A stretch of DNA of 64,000 nucleotides. Source: Panorpa germanica (Eukaryota; Arthropoda; Insecta; Mecoptera; Panorpidae). The stretch spans positions 13,210,451-13,274,450 of the forward strand of contig OY783213.1 of the NCBI GenBank assembly GCA_963678705.1, given 5' to 3'. The notes below the pieces were generated by a model. That model had not been told where the DNA came from. It saw only the letters and a list, made by a program, of their open reading frames with translations, and searched no databases. Below are positions 1 to 12,181 of the stretch, one piece after another. The translations under genes and the position numbers were made by a program. Position 1 is the first letter of the stretch, and each line of letters opens with the position of its first letter.

Positions 1-450
1 TTTTTCTTCAACGATATATGATATGATATTCTCGCATATAGTATTAACAGATCAGAACTGATATATGTATATAAGAATATATACATAGATATGTAATATA
101 TACCACGGGATTTGTGATAAAATTAAATTTTAAAAACTCCTGGATGTTTGAACGAACTCCTGGAAATATCAAACTGTTCGGTGTTGATGACGTCATGATC
201 AAAAATAAATTGAAAAAAACTTTTCTTTGTTAATGAAAAAAGTTTTAGTTTTGAATAAAAATAAACTTAGCTTTTAAGAAGCTAATTAAAGGTTCATGAC
301 GGACCCATTTTATTTTCTAATTCATTAATTTGTCATAGTAAGAGGTATACTCTTTATAATCTTTATCTCTTTCTAATAATATAAATTTTTTTTTAATTTT
401 AAATTTTTTTGACAGAAATTAAAACGTTTTTTTTTTTTTTAATAATAATT

Positions 451-492
451 CACGGGCTTCTTAGGACCATGGTCCTTTTTTCGCCCTTCTTA
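451..492 (+). repeat. Dispersed repeat R3, short copy 3
   Basis: CACGGGCTTCTTAGGACCAT followed by GGTCCTTTTTTCGCCC matches the start of R3 after a T-rich run. Only about 40 bp align. Confidence 0.4.
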
Positions 493-959
493 ATTCATTT
501 TATTAACGTTTTACATATTTACATTTCATTTATTATTACACCCAAACTTTTAAACCCGCTATATTCCATCTACTATTATCACTAAGCACACTGGCCACCT
601 AGGATATCTTAGTAGTTTCTGCATTCTCGTTGTCAAAAATTAAAACGTTGTAGTGTCTAAAATTACGGGTTAATATAACATTGTGTGCCACAAATCTGTC
701 GAGCAATTTTTTTGAAAAAAATTATAAGTTATTAAAATCCTTTACATAATTTTATTAAACCAGTATTTCTATAAATTTGAAATACAAAATATTGAATACT
801 GATCTATAATTTCACAACCCTCAAAACAGTTACATATATTTAAGGTTTATTCAACATAAAAATGTTTACCTTTGACATGAAATATGTTACATTAATAAAA
901 TTCCAGGTTACATATCATAAATTGGCTTTCAACATAATTTAACACATGTTTTTCTAACG

Positions 960-1144
960 TTAAAGCCCTTTTCTCAGTCACTGAGTTTTAGAGTTAATTT
1001 AAGGTAACCTAAAATGTAAACACAGCTTGAGAAATATAAAGAAATAAAACATGTGACGGACACATGATTTAACAAGTTCAAAATTACATTTAAGGTTAAA
1101 TCCTTAAATTATAACTAAAAACAGTGAGTGGGAATAAGTCTTAA
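960..1144. mobile_element. Short TTAA-flanked foldback MITE, copy 1
   Basis: TTAA stands at both edges (960-963 and 1141-1144). The right terminus reads CAGTGAGTGGGAATAAGTC and the left is a diverged inverse (TTCTCAGTCACTG). The two arms repeat an inverted ACCTTAAATGTAAA-type block, so most of the 177-bp body folds back on itself. There is no coding capacity. The same termini occur on the copies near 34.35 and 48.73 kb and on the longer family. Confidence 0.75.
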
Positions 1145-2159
1145 TAAAATTTTTTATATATAAGATTTATAATGTTACGTATTATACTATAATATTAGTA
1201 AAACTAAACAACTACGTAACTAATTGTGCTTAATAAAGTAACGTTAGTTGAAAAATGTTACGTTAAATAATACTTTACTTTACGTTTTGTCTTTAGCTGT
1301 AAAACTTACCCGTGAAATTCTTATTATATTTTATTCATCTTATAAATACTGAAGTATTTTTGTAAAATTTCAGTGTACAAGTATGTAACAGTATACTCTT
1401 ATAAAGAAAATATGACGTACACTCATATGCGTCTATGTCATACGTCAGTGTTTATTTGTCAGTAAATCCCGGAACCGGAAGTATAAGCTTCTTTTCCATT
1501 AATACGGATCTACACTCAACGAAACAAATCATTTTTACAAACTTATGAAAGATTATAAAATACAAGTGATGGTTATATAAATTTGTACATGTGTTGTGAG
1601 AATCTCAGCTAGTGAGTTTTACAAAATAGAAAAAATAAGATATGTCTTTGAAGGTAAGAGTAAAGTCTATTAGGTAAAATCTGTAAGTGTTCCTATAGGG
1701 TTGTTACCAATTCCTATTGAAGCGATAATCTGTAACTGCACTTATCGCATTATGTACTCAAGACTAAATATCAGTGCATTAACAGACTTAGTTATGTGAC
1801 TTATCCATTTCTTAATACTTCCTGTGTCCATTACCAAATGTTGGTCCAGATGTCATTTCCTGTAGCACGGAAATCCCGGCTACGTTGTCGCTGAATTGAA
1901 CATCTAATTCAAATTGTATTTCGGTATGTAATACGTTGTACACAGTCTCAGAGATAACTAGAGATAGCAACTATGATCCAGACAAATTAATTGTTAGCTT
2001 CGTGACATGATAATTCAAGATTACGTAGCTCAGATATTGTTCATTCCTATTCCGTTATATTATACAATCAAACAGTTCTAATTGACAATGAATAAATTTT
2101 CTACTTGCCTGATATAATGTATCACTTCACTCATTAAGTTTGTAGGATATAGATACATA

Positions 2160-2820
2160 TAGATGCCGACACTATTGACAAATCCGTAATAGTTTTAGAT
2201 GGTACTAACCTTCAAACGATATGTGTCAAAATTTCATGACATTCCGAGAATTAAGTATCATTCCCACTCATTGCTTTGATTTAATTTTGTATTTTGTTTT
2301 TAATTTAAATTGTTTAGCATATGGCAATACGCGTAGTCATTCACAGTACCATTTTTAATTTAATTTATTTTTAAAGTTTTCTTTATTTTTTTAGAACCTT
2401 ACAAGATCCAATGTTTTAAATTAAAAATATTAAATTAAGAAAAACTATATTATATTATAACCTCCAAAATGTGACAACCTGTTAAAATGCAGTAGGATTT
2501 ACTTTTAAAAGAAGTTTAATGTCAGTTTTAGAAATATATAGAAGTGAAAACAATTTATATAACTGTTATTAAAAATATCAATTTTATTTATTTCACATAC
2601 AATTTTGTCGAACTATCAAAATTTATATTACTAACGATGTATACGCACCAACTAAATTAACTAAACTTAAATTACAACACACATGTGAAAAGGAATGCTT
2701 AAACGAGAACCTGAAATCTAGATTACAATATTAAATAAAAACAGTAAATTAAATATCAAAACCGTGAGTGGGAATGAGGCTTTAGTTAGTGACGGTACTT
2801 TTGTAATATTCAAAGAATTA
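2160..2820 (-). repeat. Dispersed repeat R1, copy interrupted by MITE copy A
   Basis: Bases 2160-2250 and 2785-2820 are the two halves of one repeat. The left half (GATGGTACTAACCTTCAAAC, ATATGTGTCAAAATTTCATG) matches the reverse complement of 54735-54795 and of 24925-25010. The right half (TAGTGACGGTACTTTTGTAA) matches the reverse complement of 54685-54710. Family unknown. Confidence 0.65.
2251..2784. mobile_element. Long TTAA-type MITE, copy A (nested in an older repeat)
   Basis: TTAA is at 2251-2254 and a degenerate TTTA at 2781-2784. The left end ATCATTCCCACTCATTG and right end GTGAGTGGGAATGAGGC are inverted repeats. The body of about 526 bp matches the copies at 4.7, 27.1 and 57.3 kb over its whole length (for example the shared AATACGCGTAGTCATTCACA block). 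It is non-coding. The two flanks belong to one older dispersed repeat that this copy interrupts. Confidence 0.8.
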
Positions 2821-4328
2821 TTTTTAAATTAGAATAAGATGTAATGTAATAGAGATTGTAATGCCGAAAGATAGAAATACTTATAAGAAATTCACCTGAG
2901 TATAACCCTGCTATTTTTACATTAAGCATTATTGCACTAGCCTTATAGACATCAGGTACTGTATCTGTAATAATTATGGGAATAATACACATAATCCTTG
3001 GAACCTGCATTAATTGCAACCCTTTTTACAAAAGGTTTATATTGGCTAAACAGGAAACAAATACTTTTGATTCAGTCTAGTACTCAGTAAGTAAAGACCT
3101 CTAAATTACAATAACTAATTCACCTCTCTGAAAACTAACGTACTTAGTTTCTTCACGACACTGACAAATTATAAAAAACCACACTTAGAATATATAATCT
3201 AGTGGTCTATTTTCCAAACAAATTAAAATAACTTTCATATAAGAAAATAATGGTATTTATAGTGAATTAAGTTCAACTAATAAATATTTCGAAACAATAA
3301 CAACACCTTCGTTAATTAATAAAGTTAACTATATATACAATACGTTAAAGTTTATTATAAGTTATTTAGTTTTCGTATTTCAGGCAACATATCTTAAGAA
3401 ATGTAACAATTATTATTTACTACTATCAATAAAGATAATTTCAACAACATCTTATATTTTCTAAAAATCAGACGAGTATAAACTTAATGAACTGTTAATA
3501 AACCTTGTTATAAATAAATTACATTGAGTACCAAAGATAAGCACGTGGTTATTTCCACACACGAGAATCACTTCGAAACTCATTTCCGGAACATCTGAAA
3601 CTCATTCGATAGATTGAATGTAAATACATCGTCTTTATCACTTGATTAACTGAATGCATTTGCAACATTTTCCGCTTGGATTCCTACAACTTTGTCTTTG
3701 CGGTACAATCCTTGCATCCAGCCAGCATCCTGGCAGCTTAACAGAGTGAACAACGTGCGCATGTCACGGAAAACATAAAACACAAAGAGCAGAGTGCGGC
3801 AGTCTCGTTTAAATAGAGGTAGGTGTCAATTTCTCTTTGACATAGTTTTTAAACTTTTAAGTTTTTTGTTACTCTGTTTTTATTTAAATCTAAAAGCAAT
3901 AGTGTGTTTACGAATAAAAAGTGTGAAACGTAGAAATCATTCTATGGAATAGTTTGTTTAGTTATGAAAGATATTTGTAAAAATTGAACGTCTTTTGGAA
4001 AACTTCTTGAGAAGGCCAGGGCGAACTCAGGGCTGTCATGTCACTGAAGAAGAAAAAGAAGATACAATAGATCAGCATTTATTATCTATTTTATTAATTT
4101 TATAATTTTACAACAATACAATTTATTCAGACTCACAGTTAAAATTTTAATAAAAATAGTACAAAAATATAGTTAGAGATTTACTTTAAAAGATAAAGCT
4201 AAAGTTCACATGAAATATGTAAATTTCAAGTTAAATTAAGACAAACATTGAATCTCCATATTTAATCTGATTTTATCTTACTAAATACCCAAATCCAGAA
4301 ACAATGGAAAACCAGAACCGTCAAATGG

Positions 4329-4412
4329 ATGTAGCGGTGTCGTAGCGCGCTCGTAGTGGCGTAGAACGCTACGGTGTAGCATCGTAGACAAGTAGCAAGC
4401 GTAGCAGGCATG
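4329..4412. repeat. CGTAG-rich degenerate microrepeat cluster
   Basis: Within about 84 bp there are about eight GTAG units, most of them GTAGC or CGTAG, plus two CTACG-type inverses, at irregular 8-12 bp spacing. The patch is much richer in GC than its surroundings. No open frame or RNA gene is recognised. Confidence 0.5.
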
Positions 4413-4714
4413 GGGATGTCAATTACAGTTTCCAGCAGTTTTCACCTCGGTTTGAAGTTTACCATTTATAATTTATGTGACACTTTACATGTTTTTTCAC
4501 TTTAAAGTAATGGTACGAATTACTCTTTCAATTCTTTTAAATGATATTTTGGGATTCAATTTGGGGATTTAGTACAATGTTTTTCAAATTAGGTAGGTAT
4601 AGTTTCTGTTAATATATTAGTACGAGTAGCTAATTAGGTGAAATGTAATGAGGTATTTAATTTGTTAAATTTTAAATCTGTGATAAGAAAATAAAAACAA
4701 GTAAATGCTATTAC

Positions 4715-5253
4715 GTAAAATTTCATTCTCACTCACTGCTTTAATTTAATTTTGTGTTTTGTATATAATTTAAATTGTTTAGCATATGGCAATACGCGTA
4801 GTCATTCACAGTACCATTTTTAATTTAATTTATTTTTAAAGTTTTCTTAGTTTTTTTAGAACCTTACAAGGTCCAATGTCTTAAATTAAAAATATTAAAT
4901 TAAAAAACACTATATTATATTATAACTTCCAAAACGTGACCATCTGTCAAAATGCAGTAGAGTTTACTTTTAAAAGAAGTTTAATGTCAGTTTTTGAAAA
5001 ACATAGAAGTGAAAACCACTTCTGTTAGTAATAGTTATTAAAAATAGCAATTTTAATTATTTCACATACAATTTTGTCGAACTGTCAAAATTTATATTAC
5101 TAACGATGCATACGCACAAACTAAATTAACTAAACTTAAATTAAAACACAAATTTGAAAAGGAATGCTTAAACAAAAACCTGAAATCTAGTTTACAATAT
5201 TAAATAAAAACAGTAAATTAAATATCAAAACAGTGAGTGGGAATGAGGCTTAA
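4715..5253. mobile_element. Long TTAA-type MITE, copy B
   Basis: A TTAA lies at the right edge (5250-5253) and a GTAA at the left (4715-4718). The termini are TTCATTCTCACTCACTG and CAGTGAGTGGGAATGAGG. The body aligns end to end with copy A in the same orientation, with scattered substitutions and few indels. It is a non-autonomous DNA transposon; the transposase family is not determined, and TTAA would fit piggyBac- or Sola3-type elements. Confidence 0.8.
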
Positions 5254-5951
5254 TTGTATTTAAAAGAGCATATACATTCCATGCCGAATATTTTGCATAG
5301 TTTCAATCATTTCTATCACGTAATACAGAAAATAAATCTGTTAATATAATCACGATATTGGTTTCTTTTACGCCGACTAAAGAATTTCCCCCCGATCATT
5401 TCAACAATTATGAAAACTTGGATCTTTTTATTTTAAAACTGACTAGTGGACTTATTTCATTTTCTACTGTAATATTTTTATTGTAAAGTGATAATTTTAA
5501 TATTATAATTTACAGCGTTTAACATTTGTTTTAAGAAGATACATAAGTAAATATCTCGGCTATTGTCATCGATAGGTTACTGAGTTAGGCCTGATGTGAT
5601 AATATAACTTTTAGAATTAAATAATCCATAATAACTTCACACTCTTGAACAAATAATATTTAAGTACATACAAAAACATAAACAAATATTTATATTTACA
5701 GACATTAAAATAGAATAACTTCTTTAAAACAATAAAATTTCATAGAACAATTAAACAGCCGTAATCTCACACAGCAAAGAAACAACCCATTTGCAGTATC
5801 TCGTTAACTAATTGTGAAAACGGAAATGAAAACAGTGGAGATTTGATACTACATATTAAGTGTCTTAGTGTCTTATGCATTTATACTTGTTACTCTCATA
5901 CATATTGTACGCTACAAGTTTATCTTTATATTAGTTGAACTTTAATGTTAC

Positions 5952-6808
5952 AGGGTATTCCGAAAAAACAAAAACAATTGTATAAGTAATAATAATAATC
6001 ACGCTCTAAACAGAATGAGCGTCTACTGCTTTACTCTTCGTCTTCACCGACATCTTCAAATATTTTAACTCTGGAATTTAGTGAAGTTTAGGGAATTTAT
6101 CTCGAGTTACAGCTGCTGTATGCAGCCGCGTGTTGACGTGCAAAAGAAGTACAATGAGTCATTTGTTACGACGGACAGTTTTGCAACGTTAAACAGGTAG
6201 CAGTAGTAGGTAGTGTCAACCGTCAGGAAGAAGCCTAATAAAATACTTGCCCAGCAAACATTTTGGAGTCACTTTGATATCATATTAAAGATGCATATAA
6301 TTTTTTTGTCATGAAGAAGTTAATTTATAGTTCAGTTTCTCTCAGTCGTTCATATGAAATGTCTATTTTATGGGTTAAAAATATCAAAACCACTCCGCCT
6401 GTCGAAATACAAATAAAGATAAAGTTGATGCGAACTATAACTGAAGTGCAATAGAAATAGAAACGTTATAAAACAGGACACTTTACCAAATTGTTTACTG
6501 GGTGGGTTTTACTCAGAGTAGAATCGCTGAACTATGTTTGGATTTCAAACCTACGTTGTTCAGGAAACAAATAATAACGCATAGAGCTACAAACGCTGGT
6601 ATTTTATGTTCACCCATAGCTATACTGAAATTTCAGACGTGAGTGTGACTGTCAGCTTAATTTTCTTTTTTACCTTCTTTAGCCAGCGCTTTCCCGTCGC
6701 GCTGCGCCGCTCGCTTCACTACGCGAGTAAAATAAACAAAATTCCAGTTTATATTTGAATGACCCTCATATACTCTCCTCCTAATATTTTTTGAAACACC
6801 CTGTGCAG
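5952..6808. mobile_element. Possible larger element bounded by ACAGGGTRTT inverted ends
   Basis: The sequence ACAGGGTATTCCGAAAAAA near 5952 and TTTTTTGAAACACCCTGT ending near 6808 are imperfect inverted repeats (about 13 of 18). Similar ACACCCTGTAT ends occur at 14.2, 19.86 and 60.6 kb. The interior contains the CCCAG MITE and a GC-rich patch at 6680-6730. The pairing could be fortuitous. Confidence 0.3.
6250..6502. mobile_element. MITE with CCCAG...CTGGG inverted ends, copy 1
   Basis: The left end CCCAGCAAACATTTTGG and right end CCAAATTGTTTACTGGG form a 17-bp inverted repeat with two mismatches. The 253-bp body is non-coding. An inner block (GGAGTCACTTTGATATC, then TTTTTTTGTCATGAA) recurs in the copy near 38.4-38.8 kb, which has the same right end. 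No convincing target duplication could be read. Confidence 0.7.
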
Positions 6809-6900
6809 ATTGAACTCTTTCCGCAGTAAAAGTTTTGTTTAAATTTTCATATGACTCTAAAGTTATTTTACATTTAGTTAACTTCAAGTAAATATCAACT

Positions 6901-6980
6901 TATGTTGGTGGATGAAGGGAAGCAAGAAAGCAAGAGAGAAAGGTGGAGAGTGAGGAAGTGGAGGACGGAAGTTGAAATCT
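6901..6980 (+). repeat. Purine-rich tract
   Basis: About 80 bp are almost all A and G, with AAGAAAGCAAGAGAGAAAGG and similar runs. It resembles the purine-rich dispersed repeats at 22.8, 31.4 and 46.7 kb but is too short and degenerate to align with certainty. Confidence 0.4.
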
Positions 6981-7739
6981 TATGTTACTGCTTCTGTTAC
7001 TATATAGAAATAATAATTAAGATTGTTTATTGTTACATTTATACAGTTTTGTATATTAATAAAACGAAGGCGAACATTTAGATAAAGTTATTATTAATTA
7101 TATCTTAAGAACACATGGTTTTATGAGATAACTATTACAAGCCACTGAACTCAACGGGTAAAGCATAGAAATATAGACAATAGAAAATTATCTAAGCATT
7201 TAATAAACAGTGTATGTAGAATAATAAAATTGCTAAAATAATATGTATTACGCATATTTCTCCTCTATAGAATGTATTTCAAAGCACATTACATTACTTC
7301 AATAGTTGAAGATGAATTTGGAAATTGAAGATTTTATTTTGTAAAAGAAATCTCCTTCAGTTAATAAAAATATTGTCCAAAATTATTTTTTTTTCTTTTC
7401 ATATTTATGAATATATTCTACACAAAATTTAAATTTACTCTTTGACCAAGGGTTATATATAGATTGAAAAGAAGGGTAGCTTAATTTGCAGGGTAATATC
7501 GTTGTTTAATTCTACATAAGTAGCAAACTTAAAGCCGTTTTAACCATGGCTCAGATGATAATCTACCGTTAAAGAGAATTGAGACAGGGTACAATTGATT
7601 TCACCGGGAATCAGTTGTGAATAGATACAAGTGAGTTAAACAAGATAATTGTGACTAGATATACAACTCTCCAAAAAGTTAATACGATCTTACGCAGACT
7701 CTTCGACTTCGAACTCCATCCTCAGCGGTACAGCGCTGT

Positions 7740-7866
7740 ATTTCCTGAATTGGTTGTTATCAACTTATACTCACATAATCATTAAGTTATTAGGCAGCGA
7801 TGTGATGAACATATATAAAATAGCATGCATGAAAAATCTTCCAACATATTAGGAAGTCGTCGAAGT
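7740..7866 (+). repeat. Dispersed repeat R2, diverged copy
   Basis: The order TTTCCTGAATT, TTATCAACTTATACT, ACATATATAAAA and AGGAAGTCGTCGAAGTC follows that of the R2 copies at 48.54 and 62.67 kb, though with many differences. It ends just before an R3 copy. Confidence 0.4.
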
Positions 7867-7885
7867 CAACACATGGGCAATTCGT

Positions 7886-8024
7886 AGGCTTCCTAGGCAC
7901 GTAGCCTTTTATCGCCCCTAAAAATGTTCTGCTTTTTCTTGTACTTTATATCCCGACAACAAAAATTATCTACTCATGGCTACTGCTGTTATAAATTTCG
8001 GTTTCTCAATCAAAAAAGGCAGTG
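7886..8024 (+). repeat. Dispersed repeat R3, copy 1
   Basis: GCTTCCTAGGCACGTAGCCT followed by TTTATCGC, ATATCCCGACAACAA, TGGCTACTGCTGTTATAAAT and TTCGGTTTCTCAATC matches 25583-25712 over about 130 bp. Family unknown; it could be the 3-prime part of a retroposon. Confidence 0.7.
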
Positions 8025-8889
8025 TTAACAGGAAGCGTCAATTTGCTATACCTTAAAAAAGACCATTTTATTCATCATCTGATATAATTCTTTCTAGTTG
8101 CTAATTTTTACGTATAAGTTACAGATCCAATTAAGTTTGAACTCCATTCAGAAGTTCCCCAATATTTATATGCTCACTTAAAAAATAAACAAAATGTTTG
8201 GGGCGTGCAACCATTATTAATTCATGTAATTCAAATTGTTTTTGATAACTTTTTGAAGTATGCCTCACATCAGTGTCAGATTTCCCCCCACCCATCACCC
8301 CCTCGCCCACCCCCTTTCTGAACAATTTACAAGAGTTTTACACAAGTTAACAAATAATTTAAACTTCTAGGAAAATTTTATTTTTAATGAAACAGAAATT
8401 TGTTTACTTTTATTGTTTTAGTTTCCAACAGATGATTTAAAATGACAATTAAGGATTAAACTTGGAGAGTAAAGTAATCCAACCCCAGACAATATCATAA
8501 AAACAAATTAGCCCTATTTGTTATCTGTAGTCAAATCTGTAGGGAAATAAAGTCACCTCCCCTTCTTAAGAGCACCACCCGATAATAATTGTACAGCGGG
8601 AGGGAAACTGAATAATTTTGTTAAATATTAAGGTGATTTGACTTTTTTTATTGTTAATCATTTTATTATTCAGGCATTTATGAACTCACATAAAATACAC
8701 TTATTCATAAAAGAATAAAAACGAAACTGTAGCCTTAAAGAATTAATACTTGATGCTAGATTGCCGTCGGGTTTAGGTTCAAATATTTTATGCATAATTT
8801 ATAACTACAGAAAGAAACTGTGACGACGCAATGGACAACAGCATTGAAATTAGGCACTGACTGCTGTATCTTCGTATTCGCTGCACGGC

Positions 8890-9060
8890 TTAGATTTATA
8901 TATTCTGGGTTTAGTTGTTATTAAGTTAAATTTATTATGTATAGAGACATTATCATCACCGTATTGGGCCACGCTAAAGTGCACAAATATGAGGCCACGA
9001 TACTATAAAAACTAAACATAGTAGAAGGTTGTCGATGATAGAACTCAGCATCGGAAAAGT
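8890..9060 (+). repeat. Dispersed repeat R2, copy 1
   Basis: ATTCTGGGTTTAGTTGTTAT, AAGTTAAATTTATTATGTA, ATATGAGGCCACG, ACTATAAAAACT and CTCAGCATCGGAAAA occur in order, as in the copies at 48.54, 60.6 and 62.67 kb. Confidence 0.6.
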
Positions 9061-11958
9061 TCAAGAAATTTAATTAAAAAAAAGTAAGAGACTGCAGTAT
9101 AAAATATAACTTTCGTCGCATGTTAGATTGATTATATTAGGGGTTAGTCCACCACTTTGCGCTCGGAAAAGATAATATAGAAAGATTATAATTTTGATAC
9201 CACCGAAAAGTATATGGGTTTATATGATGATACAACTATGGGTTTATAAGATAGACTTGCTCTTTGAAACTACCTATCACACATAGAGTTGACGATGATA
9301 ACACATTTGTCCGACTAAAGTAGTGGTCGCTACAAACCTCTTTCCCTCCCATTTGCCATCTCCCTTCTCTCTATGTTTCATACGATAAGTCCTATGTGTT
9401 TGATACAAGTGGTGCGTATGCTGTTGACGATTATCATAACTTTGACATAAGTGTGTTTTATTGTTCAAATCGTTTAAAGTGAACAACACATTAGATATTT
9501 TCATTTTAAACTTTATTTTCATCAACGCAGCGAAGAGAATTTGCTTGTAGCTGTTCATTATAAGTTGTAGGTTAACAAAGCCCAGGGTCAACACAAGATA
9601 AACTTAAATAAACAACGTGAATGAATCATAATACAAAACATTCTTTTGTGGCAGGCTGCGGTCTTGTGGTTTGTATATGTATGAGTGCTTGAATGTATGA
9701 AGTACAAAAGGTAAATAACCTGAGCCCCCATTTGCTTTCATATTATCAACTTATGAGATTTTAGAAAACTTCTAAATATGTTAGACAAAGTTTTACGCTG
9801 TGATCTGTCATGCGGAAAGGTAATGAAAAATAAGAAAGCTTTAAGATTTAATACACGCTTGAACATGTTGGGCTCGATACACATAGTTGGCGGTTGGTGT
9901 ACTTGGCTCTAAGCCAACATGAGCTGAGCACCCACATGTATGACGAGATGTTGATCATTGATAGTTTAGTTCAACTCTTGACGTGGTATGAAACGAATCT
10001 CAAGTTTTATTATTCTGTATTAGTTTACTGGGGATTTAATAATAATAGCAAGAAGTTTTGAAGCCAATTTATAAATCTGTATGCAGATCGAAGGTCACTT
10101 GAAGTAGCAAAGAGTACAGCAAGGTTATGTAAGAAAATAATTACAATGTATTTGGGAAAAGCTTAAGGAGGTGAATGATGAAGTGAACTATTTAATAATA
10201 ACAATTAGTTTTACATTAAAACAAAATATAGTTATATTATTAGTTTTATTATTTCTATTTAAAATGTTTTTGAACCAACATGTAAAGCTCGCTACATTTG
10301 CTTGATCTAACTACTGCTAATGAATGACCAATTTATAAATAAAACTTGAGCATTTCTCTAACTTTTAACGTTTACATGCTTTAATTAGCTCGACCGTGTG
10401 CAAAGTTATTAACCTTATTATATTTGTAAGTTGCAAATCGATTATCATTTTAGTACAGTGTTGCCATCTATATCTAACTGTATAACCATTAAGTAAGTTT
10501 CACCTTAACTGATGTTTAACTTATGGTTGGCTGGCTTAAACTGAAGAATAAGGCTCCAGACCTGAACCTTAAAAGATTATGAATTTGTGGCTGAAAATTT
10601 AAGTTCTGACTTAAAGAAAAACTAAAAAATATCCTCTATATCAGAAATAGCATCGCTGTAAATTTTCATTCTTCAGTAGGCTTTGGTAAAATTTAATACC
10701 AATCTATTCGACTTATGGATAACTATCAATTACGCATGTATTGAATTGATTTTTTGTGATGCTTGTTGTTCATAACATGACCTTATAACGTATAAGGTCT
10801 TTGAATAATTCACTGTCTTTCAATAACCTGTCACTTCAAATTCTACCCTTTCTTTAACTATTAACATACAACCGGCATTGCAGTGACATTTGGCAGATAC
10901 TGTTTTCCATTACTAACCTCAGAGTTTGTACATAAAATCAAAATAAAAATATCACAAGTTTTAACGAAAAATTGTTGTTTTGCTGCGTAATAGAAACGTC
11001 TACGCCTACAAATATAAATATTTGATTTTGTCTTACTAAAGTTAAAAATAAACGTTGTATTCAACAGTCGTTTATTTATCAACACAACTTGAAACAAAAC
11101 TCATTAGACGTACATGTTATTTACGAATTATAATTAGAGAACATGTTCAATTAATTTCAAAATATTTGATTGAATTTGTAGTTTATATTTGACTGCCGTA
11201 ATGATTTGCTAATTAGCGTAAACATACATTTAAATAATTGACTGTTTTATTCAACTGTTCATTAAACAATTCATGTCAGTAAGTAACTAAACTGACACTG
11301 ACATTGGCGTAATATACACAGAGGTCTGTAACTGAAGAATCTTAGTAGTACTTACCATACAACAAACTTACCTAATTCTTTTCTAATTATTATTCTCGAA
11401 GACGCTGCACCGATGTCATTACGTCATGTTTCAGCTCTTTTTAAACAAGTGTCTCCACAACCAAAGAAGAAAATAAATAAAATATAAATAAAACACAGTA
11501 ATTAAGAAATTTGAATTTATTTTTATACAATTGTCTTATTTGTATAAAATTATTATTATTTATAAAATAAATATTTCTTAAATTTAATGAATTATACAAT
11601 TAATATTGTAACCATAAATAATAATGAACAATGTAACTCATTATCTATGTTTACTAATAGTGTATAGTTTATAACATAAATATTACGTTAATTTTAGTAT
11701 TTTACAATAGCCAAGTTTGTCATAGCAACAATTCAATCCTAATTACTTTATAGAAAAGCAATGAACAATAATTTCAAATAATAATTGTTTTATGTTTAAT
11801 CGTTTCTTTTTATTATTGGAGATTTTCGCTGTAGTGTGTTGTGGCTCAGATGATGAATCACCAGGACTTTATTACTAGTTCATTTTAGAAAGTTACCACA
11901 TATGGCGCTGCGTTCGCAGAGCTACTGATTATAATAACAAACCGCGAAAGTTTAAATG

Positions 11959-12181
11959 TACAGTGCAACCGGAATATAGCGAATATCCTTAATAAATCGA
12001 AGTGCTTCCATTCCACTTGAATTTGTTTAACTGTATTTAATAATTCCATAACATGTAATTGCAGCGAGTGTACAATTATATTAGTGTGAACCTTTATATA
12101 TCGAAGTCAGTCAGAAATCACATCGATAAATAGAAGTTTTCTCGTTTCTCTTGAGATGCGATATATCGAGGTTGCACTGTA
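11959..12181. mobile_element. pogo/Tigger-like MITE with TA target duplication
   Basis: The left end CAGTGCAACCGGAATATAGC and right end GCGATATATCGAGGTTGCAC-TG form inverted repeats, and TA stands immediately outside both (11959-11960 and 12180-12181). CAG..AACCTCGATATATCGA-type ends and a TA duplication are the signature of pogo/Tigger elements (Tc1/mariner superfamily). Inside, further sub-terminal copies of a TATCGAAGT-like motif occur. The element is 219 bp with no transposase. Confidence 0.8.

Noticed and set aside
9277-9594. 105-residue minus-strand open frame
   Set aside because: No domain, no splice partners and no family pattern; probably chance.
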